A DNA stretch of 64,000 nt from Schistosoma haematobium (Eukaryota > Platyhelminthes > Trematoda > Strigeidida > Schistosomatidae), in contig NC_067195.1 of the NCBI RefSeq assembly GCF_000699445.3, positions 62,161,591 to 62,225,590 on the forward strand, given 5' to 3'. The notes beneath the pieces were generated by a model that saw nothing but the letters and a program-made list of their open reading frames with translations, did no database searches and was not told where the DNA came from. Of the stretch, positions 49,609-61,081 are shown in pieces. Within the stretch, counting starts at the first letter, position 1. Each line of letters opens with the position of its first letter. The translations under genes were made by a program, and so were the position numbers.

Positions 49609-51672
49609 CTAAACACGAGGCATAAAGTGCTTCCATATTTCATATGAAATATGTAGACGGTTTTCCGTTAAAGTGAGTAATAGCGTGGCTGTTGCTTCAG
49701 TCATTTCAGGGTGCAAACTAATTAATTCTCTCACATTTTCATCCACAGATCTTGTTTGGCATTTGATGAGATCACAATGTGACATACCGGGGGGGATCGT
49801 ATTCTTGTTAGACAAATTATCTGAAGAGCAGTCCTTGTGGTTCTTATCATTCGATAACGATTCACAAATGAGATCTGGGTTTGCACTTATGTTATGTTGC
49901 GCAGATGGCTTGATATCATCTTGCTGGTCTCGTATGTCGTCTTTTTCATCAAAGGCTAAACCAACCTCCAATTCATCATCAGAATCTGACTTGTTTAAAT
50001 CTAACTGAGCGTAATTTAAATCCATTGTATGATCTAAACTCCCAGTATCTATCCGGGGCATAACTTGTGCTGGAAACAGAGAGTTGCTCCCTTGAGAGCA
50101 TAAGCATCTATCTTCATTACGCTCACTGAGCGAGCGTAAGAGTGTATCATTTTTAACAGATGAGTCGGGATTTGCGAATCGGATGTTTTCATGAGAATCA
50201 GGATGTGTGGAAATCTCGAGTCCGTAGTTTGTCGAAGAAGTGTGACAACTAGCTAGAAGTTCGTTGTTGTAATTTACGGTATTATCTATGGTAGATGTCA
50301 GATAAAAGTTCCTTGGCGGTATAGGTGGTGGCCCCGCAGATAGAGGGTCTGGTGTGAGACTTTTTCTGTTACACAAGGCACTGACAGAACACGAAGCCAA
50401 TCCTGAAGGCTTGTCAGCTATCTCATGAAGGGATGCTGTTTGATCATAAATTACGACAGGCTCGCTGGGATGAAAACTTAGTTTACCAGAGTCGCTTGAT
50501 GGTTTGTAAGGATCAACGATAATATCTTCAGTCCCTTTTATTACCAGGCGGCAAAACGGACATGTTAAACCATTGCTTGTGGATTGACAATTAAGTAAGC
50601 AATTTTTGCAAATCAAATGACCACAGGGTTCGAGTCGCGTATCTTTATTATTTTCATCACAAATCTTACATAATTCGAAGGTTGAACCCATTTCACAGTA
50701 AAGCTGATACTGTTCCTTTGTTACTTGTAAGTGAACTTGGAGTAGATTATTTGTTAAATAGTACAACAATGTGGTAGGACTGGGTTTCCCGTTTGGATAT
50801 AAATAGAATCCCTCTCTTTCTCCATCAACCAACGCTTGTGCCAGGGATTTATTTTGTATTATAGTTTGTACGATTTTTAGTTCCTGTGTAATATATCCGA
50901 TAGCCCACTGACCCAGTTTAGTACATGATAATCGAAAAATGTATGTTCCTGGACCAGGGTAAAAGCAGTAGCGTTTAAGAACACCTTTAACTTGATCATA
51001 CGTCATGAACGCCATGTAACCGGGATGGAGGATGGCTAATGCTTTCCAGGTTTCCAGTATATTGTTCCACGGTTGGAACAATCTAGTAAATACATCGAAC
51101 TCAAAAATGGATACATAGTCATTACAAGTTATGTCTATAGTCGTTTGGAGAGCCAACAGTTGAGTATCAGAGTCTATCCTGAATGTTTGAATTAACGAAT
51201 CTTTGAATAATTGCCAAGAAACAACTACACTATCCCCAAAATTGCTCAACCACCATCGAGCTGCATCAGGTTTCGTTATACGGAAACCCTTAGAGTCGAA
51301 AGTATCATGTGGGAAGAGGGCTTCCAAATCGTTTAGCAGATGTGAATATACTAGCGACAACTTAATCAGACGAAACCGTGCATCTGAGTTGATATCGAAA
51401 ATTTTCTCTTTGGAATTTTTGAAAAGACTAATAGTTTGCTTGGATTTCTCAATCAAGGTCGAAATATATATTTGGAAGTATTCTATTTCAGAGAGTACAT
51501 CATAATTTTCTTCGTAATTTGCAATTATTCTTTGTAACTTTTCATATATATCCGGAATCGTATCCAAAATATAAGGTGGACTGGCTTTCAAGCTCAACTT
51601 TGGTTGTTGGCAAAGACGCACAACTTTATCGAGATATTTATAGCAAAAGTTAACACATTTTCTGTCAATCAT
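49609..51672 (-). CDS. CBL: Cbl-type E3 ubiquitin-protein ligase, single coding exon
   Basis: 687 aa. Cbl proteins bind phosphotyrosines on receptor kinases and ubiquitinate them, ending signalling. N-terminal tyrosine-kinase-binding region (about 1-310): four-helix bundle (LDKVVRLCQQPKLSLKASPP), EF-hand (TIDITCNDYVSIFEFD) and divergent SH2 (TYIFRLSC with R247, GQWAIGY). The linker YQLYCEMGSTF keeps both tyrosines (322, 325). RING: C335, C338, C350, H352, C355, C358, C371, C374, then IKGTEDIIVDP. The tail (390-687) has GPPPIPPR (an SH3-binding type motif), acidic stretches and a possible short UBA-like helix near the end (weak). An in-frame TGA four codons upstream supports this ATG. A TTTTTTAG acceptor lies about 50 bases upstream. 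No introns interrupt the coding region, unlike most animal Cbl genes. Confidence 0.93.
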   Translation of the reverse strand: MIDRKCVNFCYKYLDKVVRLCQQPKLSLKASPPYILDTIPDIYEKLQRIIANYEENYDVLSEIEYFQIYISTLIEKSKQTISLFKNSKEKIFDINSDARFRLIKLSLVYSHLLNDLEALFPHDTFDSKGFRITKPDAARWWLSNFGDSVVVSWQLFKDSLIQTFRIDSDTQLLALQTTIDITCNDYVSIFEFDVFTRLFQPWNNILETWKALAILHPGYMAFMTYDQVKGVLKRYCFYPGPGTYIFRLSCTKLGQWAIGYITQELKIVQTIIQNKSLAQALVDGEREGFYLYPNGKPSPTTLLYYLTNNLLQVHLQVTKEQYQLYCEMGSTFELCKICDENNKDTRLEPCGHLICKNCLLNCQSTSNGLTCPFCRLVIKGTEDIIVDPYKPSSDSGKLSFHPSEPVVIYDQTASLHEIADKPSGLASCSVSALCNRKSLTPDPLSAGPPPIPPRNFYLTSTIDNTVNYNNELLASCHTSSTNYGLEISTHPDSHENIRFANPDSSVKNDTLLRSLSERNEDRCLCSQGSNSLFPAQVMPRIDTGSLDHTMDLNYAQLDLNKSDSDDELEVGLAFDEKDDIRDQQDDIKPSAQHNISANPDLICESLSNDKNHKDCSSDNLSNKNTIPPGMSHCDLIKCQTRSVDENVRELISLHPEMTEATATLLLTLTENRLHISYEIWKHFMPRV

Positions 51673-52438
51673 TACAAGTCTTCACAAGAAGTTTATATGC
51701 GATTGTGACTGACAGCATAAGTAGCCTAAAAAATATATTGTGAAAATTAGTGTGTAATTGATTTATGGAGTTCAAACATTAAAGCAAAATATGTAAGGAT
51801 ACAGCATCTAGAATGACGAACGTAACACACTGGACAGTATTACACTATGACAGATTTCTTAACCAACATTTGTAATTTTGGGATATAAAAGATTCAGTAT
51901 TAGTGGAGGTATTATGAACTTTCCAACCCCCCCCCAGGTATTAGAGAGGATTACAAGTTTAAAACCAGTGTCTTTTATCACTACTTATTAAACTTGGAGT
52001 TTTCGCCACGAAGTATACTGTGATTTTCTGTTTAGAGACAAAGAATCTCCACAAAAAACGGATAATTAAGATAATGCGAAATTCAAAGGGTTTGGCCATC
52101 GTATCAATATGAGGATTCATCAGTCTGTATACAAAGCAACCTGACAGTGATGGTCTAATTCATGGCAGTACTACTATCCCTTTGTATTCTCGAATTTATT
52201 ATTTAGCCTACATGGACCATCGAAAATATGCAACCAATTTGAGTCAAGTGTTTTACAACTAGGAAGCGCTTTGGGTAAATTTTGATTAAACAACAGATTT
52301 GTCTAAGAACTGTTGGTTTAGAACAATTACAAGAATCTTTCCCCAGCTAAACTTCGGCTGACCAGTTCGTGAACTATTCCCTCTAGGTTTAAAAACGGGT
52401 TCCTGTGGGACAAGATACATCGGTTGCAGCCAGTACTT
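51673..52438. other. Cbl 5' flank
   Basis: AT-rich; includes the possible splice or spliced-leader acceptor near 51726 and a C-run near 51935. No gene. Confidence 0.4.
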
Positions 52439-52868
52439 CATTTATTTAAACACATTGGTACACGGAAGCATCGAACAGATATGCGCCACATAAATCACTC
52501 GATTTGTGTGAGGGCTGGGATACTGTCTGTGTGCCCAAGTCGGAGCAGGTGGTGTTTTGGGGGAGCTACACCCAGAGCCTCCGACCTAAAAGCCTGACCC
52601 ACAAGGTAATGGAGTGACGTCAGGAGATGCAGTCCCTCAGGATCCTGTAGCCAATGTGGTTTGGAATCAGGGTTTTACAACTCCCCTAGGTAGATTCTCC
52701 ATATCCACCAACCCGGTTAAGGCGCTGAACATTCGCCTTTTGTCTTCTTAGTTTCATTAACACCTCAGCCGCGAGAAGGCAGTGAGTAGGACTTCCCTCG
52801 CAGTGGTTGTATGCACGTGATCATGTGAGAGCATTTCAAAAGAGAAAACAGCACCAGGGCATTCGGAG
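52439..52868 (-). mobile_element. R-family short retroelement, copy R4
   Basis: 430 bp bounded by a perfect 13-bp direct repeat GCAGCCAGTACTT (52426-52438 and 52869-52881). The minus strand reads body (starting GAATGCCCTGG) then tail (ATGTGGCGCATATCTG ... AAATAAATG). More diverged from R1 than R2 and R3 are, so probably older, yet the target duplication is intact. Confidence 0.82.
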
Positions 52869-52881
52869 GCAGCCAGTACTT

Positions 52882-54930
52882 AGTGTAAACACATACACAT
52901 TTTCGTAAATTACCCCTTCAGATTTCATAGTTGTATACAATTAAAAATGCATCATATTTTTGGCTGTTTTTCCTTTTTATTATTGGATTTCCCGGCGATA
53001 ACTGAACTCCATGGTAATATATATCCAAAACTACTGTAACTTGCTCCAGAAAATCTTGTTCTTTTAATTGCGGTGTCCGGAATTGTTAACGTCTTGTGAA
53101 AATAGTGAACACATAAAGGGCAGATCTTGAAGCCATGAAAAGTAGGCACATAAAACTACCGAGACCTAAAATCCTCAAGAAATTCCTAGTTTTTGCTTTA
53201 CACTGACACTATCTGCATGTCATTTACGAATACAAGTGCTCTTTAACTACTGTTCACGAAAACAATTGATAGAATATGGTGTGATAGTGCAGTGATAAAA
53301 CTGAAGAAATAAAATCAAATAATAACAATAAAACACAGCCCTTTAGTCTTACTATTCAACTGAATCCAAAGAGACAACTGGAAGTGGATTCAGTTAACAC
53401 TATATCATACACTTACGTTTAGCATATTTTCTCCAAGGAAAGTACCATTCACTATTTCAGCAAAGGTTTGCGTAACATTAGTATAGTGCAAATAAACTAG
53501 TCCAATCGAACTATAAACTGGATTAAGGGGAAACGAGAAACGATAATTCTAAATTTAAAAATGACCCCTCTACTAATGTTCTTTGGTACAATATTTAATC
53601 TAGCATTCCCGAAATACTGAAAACACTGAACGTTTCAACTCTTAATGTTCACAGAATGATTTTGACGATCCTACATTAATGTTCAGTTGGGAAGCTGCTA
53701 ATCGCTAACTTGTGTATTTATATTACTCCTTAGATTTAGTTCATTAATTTCCATAGAACTATTGTTAATGTGGAGAGAACAAGTATATTATGTACTGGTT
53801 TCCAGGAGCATGGGACTCACGATCTGACCACGAGAACTATATGCTTCATCTCTGACTAAGATTTGTTAAGTCTAGCAGGCGAATTGACAGACTAAAACAT
53901 GTATGTCGAATGGTCATTTTAATTTTCAAGCTCTAATCCTAACTTAGTGACCAAGGATAAGTTCGGGGGCAGTCCCATTGAGAATTTTTTGTAAAAATGT
54001 AACCTTAGATTTACTCAGGTGTGGGATTCTTTCCAGAATTCACCCGAAATTTCCCAAAGGAATTGTTGATATTGGTAGCCCGAAGCTTAAAATTCGCGGT
54101 CAAAGAAACTCCGGGTCACTCCGTTTCTCTCACTGTGCGATAACTTTCTACAATTACGCGCTTTGGTACAATCTTCGTCGTGAGTGGTAATTATTTGCAG
54201 TGTTTTTACTTCCACAATCGTTTTCATTTTATGACAGCGAAAAGAACATTTATTTACAGCTTTTATCAGTTAAAGGTGTACATAATTAATAATATCGTAA
54301 TTTTACCCTGTTGATGGAAATAAAGAACGCAAAATGCCACAGAAACAGGAATACAGGCTTTCGAAGTGTGACTAGCATCCAAGTAGCGCGACTCTTAAAG
54401 AACGCTCTCTGGCTTCTGAATGGTTCTGAGCGGAATAGGAGAAGCTTTGAGTTGACGGGCTTCGATATCTAGTAGCAGTAGATCACCGATGTCTCCAGGT
54501 AGAACTTACGCACATATATAACGATAAAGAGAGGAATATTTGTAAATTATGTTGAAATCTAATTTAGTCTTGAGTTCTCAAAAATATGTGAAATTTCCAC
54601 CTAAAGACACCTGGGAAGTCGCTTGGACCACCTTAGCCGGCAGCGAATTTCAGAATGTGAATACTCATAAGGAACAAAAGGTGTTCCTACCATCCATTCT
54701 GCTATTATGTGATTCGAATTTCTGGGTGTTGCCTCTTAGTTTTGTGTTAGGACTGTGCTTAATTATGCATTTAATAGTGCTCAGGAGTGTTTAGGTGGCT
54801 GCAACTCACTGGAAGGGCACTTTTGAGGCGTCTACATTCTAATGGGAAAACATTTAGTAATTTGAGATGAAGTTGAGCCCTCAAACTGATTGAGCTATTC
54901 ATCATCGGATACAAACCAGCGTATTCCTGT
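52882..54930. other. Intergenic, nothing recognised
   Basis: About 2 kb with frames of 81 codons or fewer and no motif. Slightly GC-richer sequence at 54040-54180 does not resolve into a known product. Confidence 0.4.
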
Positions 54931-54934
54931 TGTA

Positions 54935-55684
54935 GAACTCCGCCTGGAGTCCCTCTGGGGGCTACTGCCGGTCCCAAGCCCGGATAAAGGAGGAGGGTTG
55001 GGCATGGGGTTAGCGACCTCATCCCGTAGAAAACTTACTCGCTAAAGAAACGCTAAACAGAAAAAATTATTCAAACCTTTTAAACTCTGCTCTGGGACTC
55101 AGAAGGTCTTCATTTAGAAGAACTATGACGCCTCATGATGAAAGCCGAGTTCCTTCGGAAGTTACGAGGCCGATTCCCCTTCTGACAACCAGAGCGACCA
55201 TTTATTTAGGTACATGGAATGTTCGTACAATGTGGAATACCGGAAGAGCCTTCCAAATCGCTGCAGAAATGAGTAGATACAACCTGGAGGTGCTTTGGAT
55301 CAGTGAAACACATTGGACGCAAGTTGGACAACAACGACTAGATTCAGGAAAGCTTCTGTTATACTCCGGCCATGAAGAAGAAAATGCACCACATACACAA
55401 GGATTTGCATTGATGCTGTCCAAACGAGCACAAAAGGCATTTATAGGATGGGAATCTCATGATCCAAGGATCAACAAAGCCTCCTTCAAAACAAAGAAAG
55501 AGGGGATTTCAATAGACATCATCCAATGTTACGCGCCTACCAACGACTACAATGAAGACGCTAAAGATCAATTCTACAATAGGCTGCAGTCAATCATCGA
55601 GAAGTGCCTAACAAAGGACCTGACCATTCTGATGGGAGATTTAAATGCCAGAGTTGGAACGGACAACACTGGATATGAAGACAT
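54935..55684 (+). mobile_element. RTE/SR2-like LINE 5' end, cut by TE-B
   Basis: 5' leader (CCGCCTGGAGTCC, TACTGCCGGTCCCAAGC) followed by an uninterrupted APE endonuclease start from 55125: [48 protein letters not shown] and [11 protein letters not shown]. These include the Asn, Glu, Tyr and Asp/Asn catalytic motifs. The frame stops at GYEDI exactly where the TE-B LTR begins. The rest of the LINE is not found at the other end of TE-B. Confidence 0.85.
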
Positions 55685-56008
55685 TGTAGCGGTAAATAAA
55701 TCCCCAAAATAAATAGCTCTGTAAGTTTTCGACATTGGATGCTGACCAGATTAGTTTTAGTGGACTCACCTAGCTGAAGGTTCTCGGTCATGCATCCACA
55801 CCAGATCACGTGTGGGAACGCCGTGCTCAACATCTACCGCAATCGCTAGCCAGACTAGATCAGAAAATTTCGATATATTGGCAATCGTCGAATACAACTT
55901 CTGATCTCCTCGACTCTGTCTTTTGATTTCTCTTGATGGGTACGAGCTATAATAGAAGGTGTTGCTGGTAAAAGCGTTGCCAAACACTGAATACCTGTGC
56001 CATCTTCA
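55685..56008 (+). repeat. TE-B right 5' LTR
   Basis: 324 bp, identical by eye to 60521-60844. The outer boundary cuts the RTE endonuclease sequence. Confidence 0.9.
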
Positions 56009-56009
56009 T

Positions 56010-56028
56010 TGGTGAGACCGACGTGATC
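56010..56028 (+). promoter_or_regulatory. TE-B primer-binding site
   Basis: TGGTGAGACCGACGTGATC starts one base after the LTR. It resembles the complement of an animal tRNA-Trp 3' end with about two mismatches (tRNA from memory), the primer reported for CsRn1-type elements. Confidence 0.55.
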
Positions 56029-56181
56029 TGGTACAGCAAATCGTAAACTGTGAGTCTGTCCCATTTTGGGATGGTAAATGTCATTGCTTTATTTTAATTT
56101 TTTATACATTGTGATATTTTTCCCCGTGTCTCAGGATATCTATATATTTTTCCCTAATATTCTCGTACTTAATTTTCACCT

Positions 56182-56679
56182 ATGATCGGACAGACTCCTA
56201 AGGTATTTAAGATTAAGACCATGTCCCCACCCTCGTTCCAACTCATGCCCTTCCGGCCCGACAATATCGAAGCCTGGTTTCGCTACGCAGAAGCCGACTT
56301 CCACGAGCACGGCGTGAGTGACACACGTGCACAGTTCCTCGCAGTAGTCAAGGCACTACCGCGGGGATTCAACAGGTACGTAACATCTAGTATGTTTACT
56401 AGTGATGTTTCTGACCCGTACGAAACCTTAAAGCGTTCCATTCTTAAACGAGAAGACCTAACCGATCGAGAAAGGTTAGACCAACTATTTAATAACATAG
56501 ACCTGCAGCATGGTTCTGCGACGGACATGTTGCAACAGGTGCAAGCGGTTCTGGTCTCGTTTCAGAACAACGCCTTAGATGAGCTGGCTGCATCTGCCGA
56601 TCGTATCTTAGAAATTACGAAATCTACTACCGAGGTTTTTCAGTCAAAGAAAAGCCTCAAACGACTCAGAATGACATAA
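56182..56679 (+). pseudogene. TE-B right Gag, broken
   Basis: Same 165-codon fragment as the left copy, with one amino-acid difference (Leu for Phe near the start). It has the same apparent in-frame loss in the capsid region and the same frameshift before the zinc knuckle. The knuckle is legible near 56810-56870, with Pro at the His position. Confidence 0.8.
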
Positions 56680-56904
56680 CCGAGTTATGTCATACACTTA
56701 CGCGTTATCTTAATTTTCGTAACATCTGTAAGTGATCACACACCCCACGTAGAAGCATTCCACGTAAGCGATCTGTCTCTAGACCACGAGAGACGGATAA
56801 TCCCGACGGGTGCTGGTATCCTAACCAGTATGGAAAGTCTTCCAGGCATTGCAGTAAACCCTGCATTTTCCAAACACAAAACCGACTGACTCGAAAAACA
56901 ACTC

Positions 56905-56949
56905 GGGAAACTTCCAAGCCGGCACGCGTTATCGGCAACCGTAGCCGGT
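56905..56949 (+). promoter_or_regulatory. Predicted -1 frameshift signal, TE-B
   Basis: GGGAAAC at 56905-56911. The pol frame reads GGG AAA across it, as in TE-A, and the other frame (GGA AAC) meets TAG at 56942. The stem GCCGGC (56918-56923) / GCCGGT (56944-56949), with one G-U pair, starts six bases downstream and closes a 20-nt loop. Its sequence differs from the TE-A stem. Now non-functional because gag is frameshifted upstream. Confidence 0.55.
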
Positions 56950-59900
56950 GAACATAGCCGTCTGTTATACGTCACAGATGTGACAACAAGAGTTCGCTAC
57001 CTCGTTGACACTGGCGCAGAAGTTAGCGTTTCCCAGTGAATCTCAACGACCGGCTTCACGAATCGGCTCTAAACTTAAAGGCGGCAAACGGAAAACCTAT
57101 CGCTACGTATGGCAAAAGGTACGTTTACCTTAACGTGGGTTTACGCAAACCCATTCACTGGATTTTCGTTGTTGCAGATGTTTCTATGCCAATCATTGGT
57201 ATGGACCTTCTACAACACCATAATCTAATCATCGATACGCGCAAACGGAGGCTGGTAAACGGAAACACTAATTTATCCGTTTGCGTAACTTCTTTTTCTG
57301 GTTGCAGATTATCCCCGGTCACAATTAAGCATACGATAGATCCACCTTATCAAACGCTACTCGATAAGTATCCTGGGATACAACAAACGCAACTGAAACT
57401 ACCGTGTGTAACCAGCAACGTTACACATCACATCACGACTACAGGACCACCTGTTTTCTCTAAAGCACGACGACTAGCCCACGAAAAGCTAAGGTTGGCG
57501 AAAAACGAGTTCGGTCACATGATGGACTTAGGAATCATACGACCGTCAAACAGCCCATATGCATCTCCGTCGCACATGGTTCCTAAAAAGGACAGCAACG
57601 ATTGGCGTCCAACTGGTGACTATCGGCGATTGAATGCGTAAACCATTCCCAATCGTTACCCGTTGCCTTACATTCACGATTTGACAGCTACCTTGAAAGG
57701 TACAACTATCTTTTCGAAAATCGACTTGGTTAAAGCGTATAACCAAATCTCCATGGCCACAGACGACATATCGAAAACCTCCATCATTACTCCCTTCGGA
57801 CTCTATTAATTTTCGCAAATGCCTTTCGGTCTAAGAAACGCTGCTCAAACATTCCAAAGATTCATAGACGACGTTTTCCGAGGTCTCAACTTCGTACATG
57901 CGTATGTTGATGACTGCCTAATCGCAAGTCCAGACAGAGAACCACATCTCAAGCATCTGGATCTTGTTTTCGAACGACTACAAAACCACGGCATTACTGT
58001 AAGCGTTCAGAAATGCCAAATCGGAACCGACTCATTTAACTTCCTAGGACACACTATAGATGCTCAAGGCATTCAACCCGTTAGGACCAAAGTGGCGGCA
58101 ATTCTGGATTACCCAGAACCGACCACGATCAAGCAACTACGAACGTTTAACGGCCTTGTAAGTTTCTGTCGACGATCATACCTAAATGCGCGTTACTCAT
58201 GAAACCTCTTACCGACCAACTTCGTAGAAATGCGAAATCCATTAATTTGGACGACACCGCACGAAAAGCATTCTCCACAATTAAGGAACTCATCGCTAAA
58301 GCAACAATGCTTGCACATCAGGACACTCAAGCACCCATTAGCATCGCGGTAGACGCATCCGACTCAGCAATCGTAGGAGTCTTACAACAATGGGTTAACA
58401 ACTCCTGGCAACCTTTGGCATTTTTCTCTGGACGGTTGCTAGACACCGAACCGAGGCACAGCACATTCGGTAGGGAACTCCTAGCTATGTACTGTGCTGT
58501 ACGGCATTTTCAACATCATATCGAAGGTCGTGAATTCACCTCTTTCACTGACCATAAACCTCTTACTTTCTCGCTAAGCTCCTCTTCAGACAAGTACTCA
58601 CCTCGTGAGTCTCGACAACTGGATTACATTTCACAGTTTACTTCAGATATTCAACACATTTCTGGAGCAAACAATGTAGTTGCGGACGCATTGTCTCGTA
58701 TAACTTCCTTGAACAGTTTCCAAGGAATCGACCTTCGGAAACTCGCCCAGCTTCAAAAAGAAGACACTGATCTCCAGCACGAGTTATCGTCTACAACACT
58801 CAAGCAACGCATCAAACAGATTGGAACAGGTAAGGGCACCTTACTTTGTGACACATCTACAGGTAGGGATCGCCCAATCGTGCCGAAACATTATCGACGC
58901 AATGTCTTCAATACGTTGCACAAAATTTCTCATCCAGGCGTTCGTGCAACCATCAAGCTTATAGCAGAACGGTTTTTCTGGCGTGGCATGAATAAAGATG
59001 TGAGGGAGTGGGCACGCTCCTGTGTAAGATGCCAGAAAACTAAGGTAATTAGACACAACAAATGTCTCATAGGCTCATCTAAAACTCCCGACGCCCGTTT
59101 TTACCATGGTCATCTGGATTTGGTAGGACCATTACCAGATTCAAATGGATACTCTTATCTCTTAACCTGCGTAGACCGTTTCACTCGATGGCCAGAAGCA
59201 GTACCTATCAGGGACATCACTGCTGAAACAGTGGCCCGCGCCTTCATCGAATGATGGGTAGCAAACTTCGGCTGTCCTTCAACCATCACTAAAGACCATG
59301 GACGCCAGTTCGAATCTGAACTTTTCCGTTGTCTGACCACACTACTAAGAATCACTCACTTCCAAATGACTGCCTACCACCCACAAACAAACGGGTTGGT
59401 AGAACATTTTCACCGACAACTAGAAGCTTCGCTATCAGCCGCAATCGTTTCACAGTGGACCGACGCTCTTCCACTCGTCTTACTAGGTATTCGCAATGCA
59501 GTGGAAGCTGACATTGGATACACTGCGGCTCAACTGATTTATGGAACGACCCTTCGACTTCCAGGATAATTCGTGGATCCTTCATCCTCTTCAATGAGTA
59601 TGGATCTAACCTCCTACACGAACAGGCTTACAAACGCAATGCGTTCAGTTAAACCTGTTTCCACTCGACCGTAATCAACTGATGTTTTCGTTCAACCTGA
59701 CTTACGATATAGTATACACGTCTTCGTACGTCGAGACTCGCATCGACAACCTTTCGAATCAGCATACGAAGGACCTTTCAAAGTTCTTCAACGCGAACCG
59801 AAGTACTATATAATCGATAAGAACGGAACAAACGATAACATCGGCATCGATCGCCTCAAAGCAGCGTATTTCAAAGGAAATCCTATCTACGTCGATTTTC

Positions 59901-60013
59901 CTTCTATACAATCCAACGACACGGCTCCTCATACGACAGCCAACACGCACGATGATGATTCGACAGTATCTGAAAATAAACTTAAAACAACGCGTTCTGG
60001 AAGAAGAGTATGA
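56912..60013 (+). pseudogene. TE-B right Pol, multiply disabled
   Basis: Legible blocks: protease YLVDTGAEVSV (~56998-57030); RT 57036-57641 and 57819-58202 (YVDDCLIAS); RNase H and integrase 58199-59254; integrase 59366-59569; C-terminal tail to 60013. Breaks: frameshift near 57035, TAA at 57639, TAA at 57807, frameshift near 58180, TGA at 59252, TAA at 59567 and a further TAA near 59672. The two TAA codons in RT lie in otherwise well-conserved blocks. All breaks are shared with the left copy. Confidence 0.86.
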
Positions 60014-60520
60014 TTTCCAGAATATTTAAACGATTATTGCACGTAAGGCAATACTTGACATTTTATATTACCTCGATTTTTTTTACCATGTGTAATATGT
60101 ATGTTTTTTCAAATAATTTTAATACGCTTATATATTTATATTTGTATTTCAAAAAAAACCTTGTAAAAATCCTTTTTTAACGATATTACGTGTTTATGAG
60201 TTTGTTTTTCACCTTTTCCGCCGGCATTGTGCTTTTACGCGCGTTCGAGTGTATTTCGACGTGCAATTACATTTTCCTCTTTCTTTTCCAGGACAGCTGG
60301 AAAAGAACGACGAAGTTTACGAGGAGCCGAAATTTTGATTTTACTTTTTCTTTTTTACTATACTGTACTTCATGGTCCTATATAGTAAGGAAAGACGACC
60401 AGACACTGCCAAACCTAGCAAGCTATCAGAAGAGTGTTTACCAACGACAAAACTCGTTGGGTTCAAACTTCTGGCTGGCCACGCCTTAGGGTCATCACTA
60501 CCCCACTAGGGAGGGTGATC

Positions 60521-60844
60521 TGTAGCGGTAAATAAATCCCCAAAATAAATAGCTCTGTAAGTTTTCGACATTGGATGCTGACCAGATTAGTTTTAGTGGA
60601 CTCACCTAGCTGAAGGTTCTCGGTCATGCATCCACACCAGATCACGTGTGGGAACGCCGTGCTCAACATCTACCGCAATCGCTAGCCAGACTAGATCAGA
60701 AAATTTCGATATATTGGCAATCGTCGAATACAACTTCTGATCTCCTCGACTCTGTCTTTTGATTTCTCTTGATGGGTACGAGCTATAATAGAAGGTGTTG
60801 CTGGTAAAAGCGTTGCCAAACACTGAATACCTGTGCCATCTTCA
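60521..60844 (+). repeat. TE-B right 3' LTR
   Basis: 324 bp. Followed by AAAC, which also occurs (as GTTT on the plus strand) outside the left copy's 5' LTR. Confidence 0.9.
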
Positions 60845-61081
60845 AAACTTCGAAGAAATATCAGTAGTTTTACAAAGTGTTCACAATTTACAGTTAAAAA
60901 AGGAATATCTGCAAACGCTTATATACTTGTGAGGTAGTAAATAATGTCATTTCTGTTTATCGTCAGAAAAATCTTATCTTGGTAAACACTTTTCGTTGGA
61001 ATCCCGTCACACTGTAGATTGTTCCGGTCAACAGACGATTCATTTCGGCTGACTATTGTGAACCACTGTTTATAGCAGTTC
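60845..61081. other. Spacer between TE-B and family C/BEL nest
   Basis: AT-rich, no recognised feature. Confidence 0.4.

Larger units (their letters stand above)
55685..60844 (+). mobile_element. TE-B right copy: defective Ty3/gypsy element with identical LTRs
   Basis: LTRs 55685-56008 and 60521-60844 (324 bp each, TGTAGCGG ... CATCTTCA) are identical by eye. Primer-binding site at 56010, gag and pol pseudogenes, and 3' UTR to 60520. The tract 55685-60011 is nearly identical and co-linear (inverted) with the left copy. No target duplication (ACAT left, AAAC right). Despite identical LTRs, which normally indicate a recent insertion, both genes are disabled. Confidence 0.92.
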
